Shown: piece by piece, positions 34,051 through 46,479 of the stretch | How the letters are laid out: each line of letters opens with the position of its first letter | Position numbering within the stretch: position 1 is the stretch's first letter | Assembly (NCBI GenBank): GCA_900315675.1 | Contig: OMZY01000003.1 | Span: 230,450-294,449 of the forward strand | Direction of reading: 5' to 3' | Length of the DNA stretch: 64,000 nucleotides | Source of the DNA: an uncultured Eubacteriales bacterium | Lineage (GTDB): Bacteria > Bacillota > Clostridia > Christensenellales > Aristaeellaceae | Position numbers and translations under genes: made by a program | The notes under the pieces: model-generated | Told to the model about the DNA's origin: nothing | Databases searched by the model: none | The model's input: the letters and a program-made list of their open reading frames with translations, nothing else

Positions 34051-34079
34051 AGTATAGCAGAGCGGGAAGGGAAATTCAA
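34051..34079 (-). promoter_or_regulatory. Promoter of the 5'-nucleotidase gene
   Basis: On the minus strand: TTGAAT, a 17-base spacer and TATACT, 53 bases upstream of the ATG. It diverges from the gyrB promoter in the 306-base gap 33999-34304. Confidence 0.78.
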
Positions 34080-34155
34080 TCCGGGGCAGGTGAATTTCCT
34101 GTCATGATTTTTATATCCGTCTATATATATAGGAAAGAAAAAATACGAAAAAAGC

Positions 34156-34184
34156 TTTATTTTTTGGTCAAAAAGTGGTATAAT
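34156..34184 (+). promoter_or_regulatory. Promoter of gyrB
   Basis: A perfect TATAAT (34179-34184) with a weak -35 (TTTATT, 17-base spacer) in an A/T-rich stretch. About 115 bases of leader follow, without an evident hairpin regulator. Confidence 0.6.
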
Positions 34185-34253
34185 AAATCGATTTGGAATG
34201 CTTGATTTTTCAACGCATTGAGGGATTTTGGAAACAGCCCGGAAAACCCCTGA

Positions 34254-36272
<2,019 letters not shown>

Positions 36273-36274
36273 AC

Positions 36275-36306
36275 AATGAAAAATGAAGAATGAAAAATGA
36301 AGAATT
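36275..36306 (+). repeat. AATGAAR heptamers between gyrB and gyrA
   Basis: AATGAAA, AATGAAG, AATGAAA, AATGAAG and AATT: the same order as after the Ppx gene. No inverted repeat precedes it here. Confidence 0.85.
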
Positions 36307-36341
36307 AAGTGTTTAAAACGCAGATTTTGAGGATTTGAGAG

Positions 36342-38900
36342 ATGATTCAAGACAAGCTGATTCCCGTCAATCTTGAACAGGAAATGAAGAAAAGCTTCAT
36401 CGCCTACGCGATGGCTGTTATTGTGGACCGGGCTCTGCCGGACGTACGGGACGGTCTGAAGCCGGTACACCGCCGGATCCTGTACGACATGTCCGAAGAA
36501 CTGGGCATGACCCCTGACAAACCGACCCGCAAGAGCGCCCGTGTGGTCGGCGACGTTCTGGGTAAATTCCACCCGCACGGCGACTCCTCCGTGTACGACG
36601 CCATGGTCCGCCTGGCCCAGCCCTTCAACATCCGCTATCCGCTGATCGAAGGCCAGGGCAACTTCGGCTCCATCGACGGCGACGGCGCCGCCGCCATGCG
36701 TTATACCGAAGCAAGGCTGCAGAAGCTGACAATGCACCTGCTGGACGGTATCGATAAGGATACGGTGGACTTCTATCCCAACTTTGATGAAACGCTGCAG
36801 CAGCCGTCCGTTCTGCCGGCCCGGTTCCCGAACCTGCTGGTGAACGGTTCCAACGGTATTGCCGTCGGTATGGCGACGAATATTCCGCCCCACAACCTGA
36901 CAGAGGTCATCAACGGCGTGATCTGCATGATCGACAATCCGGAATGTACGATTGACGATCTGATGCAGCACATCAAGGGACCGGATTTTCCCACCGGCGG
37001 CCTGATCATGGGCCGCAGCGGTATCCGCTCCGCCTATCATACCGGCCACGGCCGCATCACCGTCCGCGCCAAGACCAACGTGGAGGAGATGGGTACCAAC
37101 CGCAGCCGGATCATCGTGACGGAAATTCCCTACCAGGTGAACAAGTCCGTCCTGGTCAAGAAGATTGCCGACCTGGTGCACGAAAAGAAGATCGAAGGCA
37201 TCAGCGATATCCGGGATGAATCCAACGATCGCCAGGGCATGCGGATCGTCATTGAACTGAAGCGGGATGTTCAGCCCCAGGTGGTGCTGAACATGCTGTA
37301 CAAGCATACGCCCATGCAGGAGAACTTCGGCGCGAATATGCTCGCCCTGGTAGACGGCAAGCCCCGCGTACTGAACCTGCGGGAAATGATCTACTACTAC
37401 CTGGAGCACCAGAAGGACGTGGTGACCCGGCGGACAAGGTTCGAGCTGAACAAAGCCCAGAACAGGGCTCATATCCTGGAAGGATTGCTGAAGGCACTGG
37501 ACCATATCGACGAGATCGTCGCCATTATCCGGGCCAGCAAGGATACCAATACCGCCCGGGACGCCCTGATGCTTCGCTTTGAGTTCTCCGAAAAACAAGC
37601 CCAGGCGATCCTGGACATGCGTCTGGCCCGCCTGACCGGTCTGGAACGGGAGCGTCTGCAGGAGGAATACGAGGAACTGGAGAGAACCATCGCCCGGCTG
37701 ACCGCTATCCTGGGAGATGAGCACCTGCTGATGGACGTGATCAAGACCGAGATCAGCGAGATCCGGGACAAGTTCGGCGATGAGCGCCGCAGCGAGCTGA
37801 CCATTGCCGAGGACGATATCGATATCGAAGACCTGATCCAGGAAGAAAACATGGTAGTCACCCTGACCCACGAAGGGTATGTGAAACGTGTTTCCTCCTC
37901 TGTGTACCGTGCGCAGCACCGCGGCGGCCGCGGCGTTTCCGGCATGAACGTGAAGGAGACCGACTACACGACCCAGATGTTCGTGGTCAGCACGCACCAG
38001 GAGATCATGTTCTTCACGAACATGGGCCGGGTATACAGCCTGAAGTGCTACCAGATTCCGGAAGCCGGACGGCAGGCGCGCGGCACGGCGATCATCAACC
38101 TGCTGCACATTGTGAGCGGAGAAAAGGTCTCCACCATGCTGCCCATGCCGAAGGAGACGGAGGAAGAGCACAACCTGGTGATGGCTACCCGCAGGGGTAT
38201 GATCAAGAAGACCGCCCTGGAAGAGTTCCGGAACCTGCGCAAGAACGGCCTGATCGCCATTGCGCTGAGAGAGGGCGATGAGCTGATCGGTGTGCGCCTG
38301 AGCAACGGCGATGACGAGATGCTGGTTTCCACCCGGAAGGGTAAATGCATCCGCTTCAACGAGCGGCATGTGCGCAACGTGGGCCGCAATTCCATCGGCG
38401 TACGCTCCATGCGGATTGCCGAGGGCGACGAAGTGATCGACATTGCGGCAGTGGAGCCGGAGACAACCGTACTGGCCATAACCACCAAGGGTTACGGCAA
38501 GCGGACCGATCCGGAAGAATACCGTGAGCAGGGCCGCGGCGGTATGGGCGTGAAGGCCATGCAGCTGACTGACAAGACCGGCGACCTGGCCGCGCTGATG
38601 TTCGTGCACGAAGATGAGGACATCCTGCTGATTACCGACGACGGCACCATTATCCGGGCCCGGGCGGCAGACGTACGACTGTGCGGCCGTTCCACCCAGG
38701 GCGTGCGCATCATGAGGCTGGCGGAAGGCAGCACCGTGGTGGGCGTATGCCGGGCGGAGAAGGAAGAGGAAGTGCCGGATGAGGAAGTAATCACTGAAGG
38801 TACTGAAGCGGCGGAAGCAGCTCCGGAAACCGCGGAGAACGCGGCCGAACCCGTAACCGGTCCGGAAACGGACGCTCCTGCACCCGAAGAGAATCCCTGA
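36342..38900 (+). CDS. gyrA: DNA gyrase subunit A
   Basis: This 852-residue protein has the winged-helix breakage domain with catalytic Tyr121 (AMRYTEARL), the quinolone region [19 protein letters not shown] with Ser82 and Asp86 (E. coli Ser83 and Asp87 positions, so susceptible-type residues), the tower and coiled coil, and a six-bladed C-terminal DNA-wrapping domain with the GyrA box QHRGGRG near residue 527. The last 45 residues are an acidic Glu/Ala/Pro tail, as in several other gyrases where it tunes activity. Followed by a strong terminator. Confidence 0.98.
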   Translation: MIQDKLIPVNLEQEMKKSFIAYAMAVIVDRALPDVRDGLKPVHRRILYDMSEELGMTPDKPTRKSARVVGDVLGKFHPHGDSSVYDAMVRLAQPFNIRYPLIEGQGNFGSIDGDGAAAMRYTEARLQKLTMHLLDGIDKDTVDFYPNFDETLQQPSVLPARFPNLLVNGSNGIAVGMATNIPPHNLTEVINGVICMIDNPECTIDDLMQHIKGPDFPTGGLIMGRSGIRSAYHTGHGRITVRAKTNVEEMGTNRSRIIVTEIPYQVNKSVLVKKIADLVHEKKIEGISDIRDESNDRQGMRIVIELKRDVQPQVVLNMLYKHTPMQENFGANMLALVDGKPRVLNLREMIYYYLEHQKDVVTRRTRFELNKAQNRAHILEGLLKALDHIDEIVAIIRASKDTNTARDALMLRFEFSEKQAQAILDMRLARLTGLERERLQEEYEELERTIARLTAILGDEHLLMDVIKTEISEIRDKFGDERRSELTIAEDDIDIEDLIQEENMVVTLTHEGYVKRVSSSVYRAQHRGGRGVSGMNVKETDYTTQMFVVSTHQEIMFFTNMGRVYSLKCYQIPEAGRQARGTAIINLLHIVSGEKVSTMLPMPKETEEEHNLVMATRRGMIKKTALEEFRNLRKNGLIAIALREGDELIGVRLSNGDDEMLVSTRKGKCIRFNERHVRNVGRNSIGVRSMRIAEGDEVIDIAAVEPETTVLAITTKGYGKRTDPEEYREQGRGGMGVKAMQLTDKTGDLAALMFVHEDEDILLITDDGTIIRARAADVRLCGRSTQGVRIMRLAEGSTVVGVCRAEKEEEVPDEEVITEGTEAAEAAPETAENAAEPVTGPETDAPAPEENP

Positions 38901-38912
38901 AACAACTAGTAT

Positions 38913-38947
38913 AAGGGCCGTCCCGGAATGATCCGGGACGGCCCTTT
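38913..38947. terminator. Terminator of gyrA, possibly bidirectional
   Basis: AAGGGCCGTCCCGGA, loop ATGA and its complement, with TTTT on the plus side. The convergent minus-strand gene ends at 39010, so it may use the same hairpin. Confidence 0.9.
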
Positions 38948-39009
38948 TCATCAGATTCCATTGGGCATATGATCCCGGAAACCGGATGAAGGCTTCCGGG
39001 ATTGTGGTT

Positions 39010-41100
39010 TTACGGAGCAGCTGTTTCAACCGCCCTGCACAGGGTGTCCAGTTCAGCAATGAACTGATCATCCGTCAGGCGACCTTCCAGCAGATTGTCA
39101 ATAACGGTCCGGAAGGTCCGTTCGCTGCTGAAGAGCAGGCGGCCTGCGGAAAGATCGGGTACGAAAAGCCGGGGGGCAATTTCTTTTTTATAGAACGCAA
39201 TATCTTCAGGCGATGTATAGTATTCATCGGGCCCATCAGCCAGGTATTCCATGTGCTCATCCAGCTGCTTCTGATATTTCTCCCGGCCCTTTTCTCCGGC
39301 GGCAGTCAGATGTGCTTCCAGCGCTTCTTTTTCTGCTGTCCATTCCCGGAGAAACTCACCGTAACCGTCATACCTGACGGGTTCGGTATACGCGGGATAC
39401 AGCTGGAGCTTCTGCTCCGGAGTATACTGTGCCACGCAGGCTTCCACATAGGATACAGCCAGATCCATATGAGCACTCATCGGGTTGATCACATAACAAT
39501 CCACTGAAACAGGAACAGAGGAAACAGGTTCTCCTTCCAGCGACAGCAGCATGTTCTGCCGGTCTATGATCGGGCTCTGACAATTCAATTCAAAGAACAT
39601 GCGATGACCGTTTTCTTTTTTTGCTGACACAGCGGCCTGCCTGCACTTCTGCAGCAGTCCGCGGAATTCATCCGTATCGAAGGACAGCGGCTGCCGGCGG
39701 ATGACGCTTTCAGTAATGACCGTTTTCACCAGGTCTTCCAGCAGGTACGGGGACGCATCGTCGAAGAAAGGTTTGAACCTGCCATGGCCTTTGAGCGGAG
39801 CCTGCTTCCAGTTCAGGATGAAATCATAGAACTCATCATAGGTGGACGGAAGGTTCTCCGGAGAGAATTCCGCGAGAGCCAGATTGGAAGCATAGTATTT
39901 TGTGAAGCGGCCGTGGATTTCACAGGGAACGGCCAGCAGTCTGCCATCGGGCATCACTGTATCAAGGAGCCGGGGTTCCATCTGCTGTACAGCTTCAAGC
40001 AGGGAAGAGCTGCTCGAAAGATCCGCCAGACATCCTTTTTCAGCCAGTGCGCGAAGATCTATATTGGATGTGCTGATCCGGAGAACGTCATATTCCAGTT
40101 CGCCGGAAAGCATCTTCCGGTACAGTTCGTCATAATCCGTATCATAGTCCAGGCGGCTTCTCCGGATTTCAATTTCCGGATGTTCGTTGTGGAAAGTGTA
40201 TTCGCCTTTGTCCTGTGTCCCGATATCCAGCACGGTGAGGGATCCGGTGCTCTCCCGGGCTTGCCGGATACTTTTGCAGGCAAGCATGTTATCCCTGGCA
40301 TTTACCAGCAAATCGTTATCAACCAGAAGGCTGTTGATCCGGTTGTTGTGTGTGACGGGCATATACATGACGTGTTCCACACTTCCGTCAGGCATGCGTC
40401 TGCTGATTTCTTCCCTGTCATTCCAGATCAGGCTGTCATCCTGCATGACAAAACCATGGGCGGCCCGGGGCAGGACAGCGGCTTTTGACAGTTTTCCGCT
40501 TTTCCAGTTACAGGAGGAGAGGATACGCTCTTTTCCTCCCGCCTGGATAATCCAGATGGATCCGTTCTCTGAAACACAGTATTCGTTGAAGTTCTGAATG
40601 GAGCGGCAGGTCAGTTTCTTCTTTTCCGGATCAAATCTGCACAGGCATGCACCGTCCGTATCGCCCGGATTCATCATCCAGAACAAACCGGAAGAAGTAT
40701 TGCGGGCATTGAAGATTCCCCAGCCTTCCCTGGCATGTGTAATCTTTTTGAAATCCGGAATAACGAACCCGTCCAGAGGCGCTCCGTGGGCGTTTTCGCC
40801 GACTCCGACAAACTGATAAGCGTCTTTTCTGATGGTATAGAGAATGCCGTCCACAGCAAAAAGCCCGTCGTAGTCCGATGCAGCATATCCGCTGTCATAC
40901 AGACTCAGGGTGCCGCTGTCCGGCTGAAAGGCGTATACCTGCCCGTGGCTGGTGCGCACATAAACCGTACGGTCAATATTGGTTATATCCCAGATTCTGC
41001 CGCTTTCCTCCGGCAGCTCAACGATGTCTGCGGCTGCGATTCCTGCCAGGCAAAGCAGGCAGGCCAGCACAATACAAAGGAGTAAGAATATCTTTTTCAT
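39010..41100 (-). CDS. Secreted protein: N-terminal propeller-like region plus extracellular solute-binding domain
   Basis: This 696-residue protein has a signal peptide (residues about 1-25, ending GIAAAD). Residues about 30-300 read like a beta-propeller (repeated short blades such as GQVYAFQPDSGTLSLYDSG and SENGSIWIIQAGGKE). Residues about 310-690 resemble family 1 extracellular binding proteins (DELYRKMLSGELEYDVLRIST, LPSTYDEFYDFILNWKQA, and a C-terminal YEACVAQYTPEQKLQLYPAYTEPV). No permease or ATPase lies nearby. It follows an anti-sigma gene of an ECF pair on the same strand, so it may be part of, or controlled by, that envelope-sensing unit. I chose 41100 (AAGGAGA upstream). Fusion call by eye. 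Confidence 0.6.
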   Translation of the reverse strand: MKKIFLLLCIVLACLLCLAGIAAADIVELPEESGRIWDITNIDRTVYVRTSHGQVYAFQPDSGTLSLYDSGYAASDYDGLFAVDGILYTIRKDAYQFVGVGENAHGAPLDGFVIPDFKKITHAREGWGIFNARNTSSGLFWMMNPGDTDGACLCRFDPEKKKLTCRSIQNFNEYCVSENGSIWIIQAGGKERILSSCNWKSGKLSKAAVLPRAAHGFVMQDDSLIWNDREEISRRMPDGSVEHVMYMPVTHNNRINSLLVDNDLLVNARDNMLACKSIRQARESTGSLTVLDIGTQDKGEYTFHNEHPEIEIRRSRLDYDTDYDELYRKMLSGELEYDVLRISTSNIDLRALAEKGCLADLSSSSSLLEAVQQMEPRLLDTVMPDGRLLAVPCEIHGRFTKYYASNLALAEFSPENLPSTYDEFYDFILNWKQAPLKGHGRFKPFFDDASPYLLEDLVKTVITESVIRRQPLSFDTDEFRGLLQKCRQAAVSAKKENGHRMFFELNCQSPIIDRQNMLLSLEGEPVSSVPVSVDCYVINPMSAHMDLAVSYVEACVAQYTPEQKLQLYPAYTEPVRYDGYGEFLREWTAEKEALEAHLTAAGEKGREKYQKQLDEHMEYLADGPDEYYTSPEDIAFYKKEIAPRLFVPDLSAGRLLFSSERTFRTVIDNLLEGRLTDDQFIAELDTLCRAVETAAP

Positions 41101-41144
41101 GATTTTTGTCTCCTTACATTCTGTTGAATACAAGATCCGGAAGG

Positions 41145-42290
41145 TTATCTGCTGAGTTCGGTCACCGGAGCCGGCGCCTCATCCGGACCGGCGTTATCAT
41201 CCGCCAGCCGCAGCCAGATGCGGTCCGGGACGCTGTCCGCGGCAATCTGGCTTGTGATACTGACCCGGGGCCAGTGATCCATGTTGATTTCATAACTCAT
41301 GTTCATTCCTTCGGGATATTCTTCTCCGTTTTCATCCAGCCAGACGGGGTACAGCTGCACTTCCAGGAATTCATCTTCTGTCATGCCGTCCCGGGCGGTG
41401 AAGTCCGTATAGATATACATGCCGGAAGCTGTCTTTTCCGCCCGGACACTGTCCAGGTGCAGGCCGAAAGCCGTATAGTCTTCCTGAACATGATAGGTCA
41501 CAGCATCCGCGGAAAGGGACATGGGGACCAGTATATCTTCCTGAGAGTCGGCGATATCCTTTACATCCCCGGTTTCCGGGTCGATTTCATAAACCTGAAG
41601 CCACAATTCCATGGGGAGGGGATCCGGGCATCCGTCCGGCGTGTATATTTCCTTCATGCTGAAGTATACGAGACGGCCCTGATCATCATACAGGGAATCC
41701 ATCATACCGCCGCCGATATCGTACGGATCCTTGCCGTGAAGAGTTGCGTGAGCCCAATACAGGGGACAGTTCAGCTGCCGGGCGGCGTTCAGCCAGGTCG
41801 TTTCCGGATCCAGACCGAGCTTCCGGGCCAGGGCTTCTCCGTTTTCCCCGTTTGAACCAAGGCTGGATTCAGGAGAATAATCACCGCAGACCAGCGCATT
41901 GCTGCCGTCAGCGGCGGTGATCAGTGTGGACGCCCATGCCTCCTGTCCGTCTGTATAGAGGCTCTGGACGGTAAAGGATACGGGCCCCAGGATGAATGTC
42001 TGTTCCTCTGTGCTGTTCATGATCTTCTGTGCTTCTTCGGGAACAGAATCGGTGCTTCCGTAGAATATTTCAAAGAAATCAACCCATCCCAGTTTCCGGG
42101 TGGCGGCAATGGCAATGGCCGTTGTGGCCAGAATAATACAGGCGGCAATCAGGACTGCCCTGAAAGTAATCCGTTGCACGGGTTCTTCCTCCTTCACGGA
42201 GCGGGCGGCTGTCATCAGCGCGTCATGACACTTATCAGGCGTCGGTTTGAAAGAATCCCGTAGGTTCAGGTTTTCCATATCGCGCTTCAT
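41145..42290 (-). CDS. Membrane anti-sigma factor (DUF4179-like), partner of the minus-strand ECF sigma factor
   Basis: This 381-residue protein has a cytoplasmic N-terminus of about 44 residues, one membrane segment (about residues 45-64, AVLIAACIILATTAIAIAAT) and a large external domain with IFYGSTDSVPEEAQKIM. The layout and the four-base ATGA overlap with the sigma gene identify it as the probable anti-sigma factor. No zinc-binding HxxxCxxC motif is seen, so it is not of the ZAS type. Family name uncertain. Confidence 0.72.
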   Translation of the reverse strand: MKRDMENLNLRDSFKPTPDKCHDALMTAARSVKEEEPVQRITFRAVLIAACIILATTAIAIAATRKLGWVDFFEIFYGSTDSVPEEAQKIMNSTEEQTFILGPVSFTVQSLYTDGQEAWASTLITAADGSNALVCGDYSPESSLGSNGENGEALARKLGLDPETTWLNAARQLNCPLYWAHATLHGKDPYDIGGGMMDSLYDDQGRLVYFSMKEIYTPDGCPDPLPMELWLQVYEIDPETGDVKDIADSQEDILVPMSLSADAVTYHVQEDYTAFGLHLDSVRAEKTASGMYIYTDFTARDGMTEDEFLEVQLYPVWLDENGEEYPEGMNMSYEINMDHWPRVSITSQIAADSVPDRIWLRLADDNAGPDEAPAPVTELSR

Positions 42291-42748
42291 TCCGCTTTCA
42301 GCTCCTTTCTCAATGCTTCTTTACCCCGGCGAAGGCGTCCCTGAAGGGTGGCCAGTGGAATCCGCAGCACGGCGGCTGCCTCCTCATAAGTCATTCCTTC
42401 CGAATAGCAGAGGACAATCGGCAGCCGAAGCTTTTCCGGAACAGCCGCCAGTGCAATCGCCAGGTCAGGATCAGGAATGGAAGCGCAGGAGTGTTCGGGA
42501 ATACTGTCCAAAGGAACGGTTCTGCGATGCTTTCTTTGTGCGTCGTAACACACGTTGATCAGTATGCGGATGATCCAGGTGCGGAAAAACTTTTCATCTT
42601 TCAAACTGTTTCGCTTTTCCCAGGATTTAAGGGCGGCATCCTGCAATGCGTCCTGTACATCGTCATCGTCCCGCAGGATCGACCAGGCAACCCGGTACAT
42701 CATGTCCGAGCAGGCTTCGATCTCCGCGATAAAGAATCCCTTGTCCAC
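42287..42748 (-). CDS. ECF RNA polymerase sigma factor
   Basis: This 153-residue sigma-70 family protein has region 2 (MMYRVAWSILRDDDDVQDALQDAALKSWEK with FRTWIIRILINVCYD) and region 4 (LPIVLCYSEGMTYEEAAAVLRIPLATLQGRLRRGKEALRK). I chose GTG 42748, which has AAGGAG eight bases upstream. The longer frame to 42814 has no ribosome binding site and begins inside the promoter. It is divergent from a second ECF gene and coupled to its anti-sigma partner. Confidence 0.88.
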   Translation of the reverse strand: MDKGFFIAEIEACSDMMYRVAWSILRDDDDVQDALQDAALKSWEKRNSLKDEKFFRTWIIRILINVCYDAQRKHRRTVPLDSIPEHSCASIPDPDLAIALAAVPEKLRLPIVLCYSEGMTYEEAAAVLRIPLATLQGRLRRGKEALRKELKAE

Positions 42749-42780
42749 GTTTCCAGCTCCTTGCTTTTGTAACGTTACAC

Positions 42781-42809
42781 ATATTAGACGGATGAGAAGG
42801 GACATTTCA
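42781..42809 (-). promoter_or_regulatory. Candidate promoter of the minus-strand ECF sigma gene
   Basis: On the minus strand: TGAAAT (42809-42804), a 17-base spacer and TAATAT (42786-42781). The -35 box is weak. Confidence 0.45.
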
Positions 42810-42833
42810 GACACGGAATGTAAATTTTTTTCT

Positions 42834-42862
42834 GCGGGAACGATATTTTCCCGCTCCCGTTA
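42834..42862 (+). promoter_or_regulatory. ECF-type promoter with overlapping inverted repeat
   Basis: GGGAAC (42836-42841), a 16-base spacer and CGTTA (42858-42862) match the ECF consensus (GGAAC/TGAAAC, N16, CGT). The inverted repeat GCGGGAA...TTCCCGC (42834-42854) overlaps the -35. The start of transcription would fall near 42869-42871, just before the ribosome binding site of the plus-strand sigma gene, which suggests autoregulation. Confidence 0.65.
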
Positions 42863-42892
42863 GTCTATATGGATGGAGGAGGTGAACGGCCT

Positions 42893-43405
42893 GTGAGCGA
42901 GATTGCGGACTTTGACAGAGAACAGAAACTGGAACAGCTTGTGGACCGTTATCAGACACCGCTGCTCCATATGTGCTATCTCTATCTTTGCGATAAGTCG
43001 CTGGCGGAAGACGCACTGCAGGAGATTTTCCTGAAAATATACCGGAATATGGACAGATTTCGCGGGGAATGCAGCGAGAAAACGTGGGTTATGAAGATAA
43101 CGGTGAACACCTGCTACAGTATGAATCACTCCGGCTGGTCCCGCTTTTTCAACCGGCATGTGACGCCGGAGATGATACCGGACGAGGCCGTGCAGACGGA
43201 CGAGGAGGACCGACAGCTGGTGACAGCCGTTGCCGGGCTGCCGCTGAAACTACGGGAAGTGATCCTGCTGTATTATTTTCAGAACCTGAAAGTGAATGAA
43301 ATCGCGGACGCACTGGGTATCACCCAGTCCTCTGTTTCCGGACGGCTGAAACGGGGAAGAGACCGACTGAAGATGATGCTGGAGGGGAGGGAACTTGATG
43401 AATAA
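42893..43405 (+). CDS. ECF RNA polymerase sigma factor
   Basis: This 170-residue protein has region 2 (LLHMCYLYLCDKSLAEDALQEIFLKIYRNMDRF, with TWVMKITVNTCYSMN) and region 4 (LREVILLYYFQNLKVNEIADALGITQSSVSGRLKRGRDRLK). I chose GTG 42893 because GGAGGAGGTG lies nine bases before it; the ATG at 42869 lies at the predicted transcription start and cannot have a ribosome binding site. The gene overlaps the following anti-sigma gene. Its own upstream region holds an ECF-type promoter. Confidence 0.9.
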   Translation: MSEIADFDREQKLEQLVDRYQTPLLHMCYLYLCDKSLAEDALQEIFLKIYRNMDRFRGECSEKTWVMKITVNTCYSMNHSGWSRFFNRHVTPEMIPDEAVQTDEEDRQLVTAVAGLPLKLREVILLYYFQNLKVNEIADALGITQSSVSGRLKRGRDRLKMMLEGRELDE

Positions 43406-44381
43406 AAAGATTACTGCAGCCGAGTTTCATGATGCGGTTGAACGGGAACTTTCCGGCCTGAAACCGGATTCCGGGCTAATACAGCAAGTTATTGCCGCAG
43501 ACAGAGAAGCAATGAAGGCAAGAAAAATACTGCCCGCAGGGATGGGAGTTGCTTTTGCTGTGCTGATCATACTGGCAACAGTGGCTTATGCAATTACGGG
43601 ATTATACAGTGTTGCCACCTGGCAGGGGGAAATCAGCAGGACGGTGGATCCTACTGAAATACCGTATATTCAATATGAAAAAGACGGTGAAACAGCAGAG
43701 CAGGAACGAAGACTCAGCGGCTTTTTAAGCAGTTTTCCATGTGAGGAAACAGTATACGCGTGGTTTGACAATGAAGAGCATAATGACATTCAATTTGGTG
43801 ACATCAAGAGAAGGGAAAAACGGTTTGAAACCCACGACGCCTTTATAAGGTACATGTCCGGGTTCCGTCATCTGACAATACCGGCCTGGATGCCGGAGCA
43901 AAAAACGGATTATTACCTGGCACAAGTCCATATGGAATGCGAAGCGTCGGGAAAGTATGATCTTCTGGAAGAAGGCGTGCAGGGTGATATCCGGTTCAAC
44001 CGGTTTCTTATAGACGAATCCGCAGCTGTTCCGACAGAGTACTCGATTGTCGTGACCATGGAAAATGGCGGAAGCTATATGATCGATTCTATGCTTTTCG
44101 CTGGAACTTCAGATGAAGCCATTCTCCTCAGGGAAGAGGAAACAGCGGAACGGATCACGATTGACGGTATGGATGACGCACTGCTGGTCCGTAACCGGGA
44201 TACAGCTGATTTGCTTGGCCTGATAATGAGGAGGAAACTGGACGAGCCGGTCTGTATAAAGCATCCACATAACGAATATGTGGATGAGGAGGAAATCCGG
44301 TACACTTATGAACAATACAGGATATGGGCATTTAACGCCCGGGATCCAGAAACACTGATCAAAATGGCTGCCGGGGAATAG
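43398..44381 (+). CDS. Probable membrane anti-sigma factor of the plus-strand ECF pair
   Basis: This 327-residue protein has a cytoplasmic N-terminus of about 50 residues, one membrane segment (about residues 48-68, GMGVAFAVLIILATVAYAI) and an acidic external domain. It starts at ATG 43398 inside the sigma gene (eight-base overlap), so the two are translated together. No zinc motif and no close match to the other anti-sigma are seen beyond the layout. The function is inferred from position and topology. Confidence 0.65.
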   Translation: MNKKITAAEFHDAVERELSGLKPDSGLIQQVIAADREAMKARKILPAGMGVAFAVLIILATVAYAITGLYSVATWQGEISRTVDPTEIPYIQYEKDGETAEQERRLSGFLSSFPCEETVYAWFDNEEHNDIQFGDIKRREKRFETHDAFIRYMSGFRHLTIPAWMPEQKTDYYLAQVHMECEASGKYDLLEEGVQGDIRFNRFLIDESAAVPTEYSIVVTMENGGSYMIDSMLFAGTSDEAILLREEETAERITIDGMDDALLVRNRDTADLLGLIMRRKLDEPVCIKHPHNEYVDEEEIRYTYEQYRIWAFNARDPETLIKMAAGE

Positions 44382-44438
44382 AACACGAGAGCGGCGAAGA
44401 CTACGGGAGAACCGCTGAAACCATTTTTCCAATGACAG

Positions 44439-44473
44439 AAATCCAGGTTTCCGAAAGAAACCTGGATTTTTTA
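44439..44473 (+). terminator. Terminator of the plus-strand ECF operon
   Basis: AAATCCAGGTTT and AAACCTGGATTT around CCGAAAG run into T6. Confidence 0.88.
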
Positions 44474-44632
44474 TTCACAATGGAGAAGGCACTCATTCCG
44501 GAGAAACAGATATATTTTCCAGGGATGGCGTCATTCTTTCATTTTGAGCTGCTTTCCTTAAGGTTCATTTTAAGTTTGTCCGGTATAGTGATATGCGGAT
44601 TCCAGGAACTCGACTGAAAGGATGACTGAAAG

Positions 44633-45775
44633 ATGACAGAAATGATTGATCAGAACACGGCGGCGGAGAACGAAACCATAAAAGCTGCCGCGGATAAACC
44701 TGAGACAAAGAAGAAAAAGAAGGGCAGGAAAAAGAAGATCCTGAAGCAGATCATCTGGACGGTGATCCTCCTGCTGGTGTTGGGCGTGGCGCTCTGGTCC
44801 GTATACAGCAAACTGCAGGCGGAATACAGGATTACCTATGATTCCTATACGGCCACGACGGGCAGTATCTCCAATTCCCTGTCCTTCACCGGCAGTATGC
44901 AGCTGATCAACAGCGCGAGCTATACCGCGTCCTCGGACGCCAAGGTTCGTGAGATCTACGTTTCCGAAGGGGACAAGGTTACCAAGGGAACCCGGCTGAT
45001 GCGACTGAGCAGCGGTGAAACGATTGAAGCCGAATTTGACGGGACGGTCAGCGCTGTGGACGTGGAGAAGGGCGATGAGGTGAAGGCCGGCGACAGCCTG
45101 CTGACAGTTGCGGATTTTGACCATATGAAGGTTTCCGTACGGGTGGGAGAAAGCAACATCGGCCAGGTGTACGCGGGACAGAGCTGCCGGGTGACGGTGT
45201 CTTCCGCCGGCGCGACGTTTGATTCCGTGATTGACAAGATTGACTATGTCGCCTATACGGGCAATAACGTGGCCTATTATACGAGCACGGTGAACGTGGA
45301 TACCTCCGGGACGGAGAACATCTGGCCCGGGATGCAGGCGACGGTGACGGTTCCGCTGGAAGAGGCGAAGGACGTGACCGTGCTGAAGATGGACGCCCTG
45401 AGCACCGCACGGAATAACACAGCCTTTGTATACAAGGAAAACGAAGACGGCGAGATGGAGCAAGTGACCGTGAGCGTCGGCGTGAGCAACGGCAACTATG
45501 TGGAAATCAAGGACGGCGTTACAGCCGGCGAGACGGTTTACAAGATTGCCGAGAAGGAAGAAGAAGCGACCGGTCTGGCAGCGCTGTTCTCCGGCATGTT
45601 TTCCAACACCCAGGTGAACCGGAACAACACCCGGAACCGCAATAACCAGGGCGGAAGCTGGAACTCCGAATTCGGCGGCATGCCGGATATGGGCAACGCT
45701 CCTGGCGGAAACTTCGCGCCCAGCGGCAGTGAGGGCGGCAGCCGGACACCGGGCAGCGGATCACGGGGGAACTGA
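44633..45775 (+). CDS. Exporter membrane-fusion (adaptor) protein, MacA/YknX-like
   Basis: This 380-residue protein has a Lys-rich cytoplasmic N-terminus (about 40 residues), one membrane segment (about 42-62) and an external adaptor body. The body contains a split biotinyl-lipoyl domain (VREIYVSEGDKVTKGTRLMRL; AEFDGTVSAVDVEKGDEVKAGDSLLTV), a beta-barrel part and a membrane-proximal part. There is no long coiled-coil hairpin between the lipoyl halves, as in Gram-positive adaptors with no outer membrane to reach. The C-terminal 60 residues are an Asn/Gly/Arg-rich, probably flexible tail. It starts the operon with the ATPase and permease. Confidence 0.88.
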   Translation: MTEMIDQNTAAENETIKAAADKPETKKKKKGRKKKILKQIIWTVILLLVLGVALWSVYSKLQAEYRITYDSYTATTGSISNSLSFTGSMQLINSASYTASSDAKVREIYVSEGDKVTKGTRLMRLSSGETIEAEFDGTVSAVDVEKGDEVKAGDSLLTVADFDHMKVSVRVGESNIGQVYAGQSCRVTVSSAGATFDSVIDKIDYVAYTGNNVAYYTSTVNVDTSGTENIWPGMQATVTVPLEEAKDVTVLKMDALSTARNNTAFVYKENEDGEMEQVTVSVGVSNGNYVEIKDGVTAGETVYKIAEKEEEATGLAALFSGMFSNTQVNRNNTRNRNNQGGSWNSEFGGMPDMGNAPGGNFAPSGSEGGSRTPGSGSRGN

Positions 45776-45777
45776 CG

Positions 45778-46471
<694 letters not shown>

Positions 46472-46479
<8 letters not shown>

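Noticed and set aside
42749-42814. Upstream extension of the minus-strand sigma factor
   Set aside because: It has no ribosome binding site, overlaps the promoter boxes, and the added residues are not part of sigma region 2.
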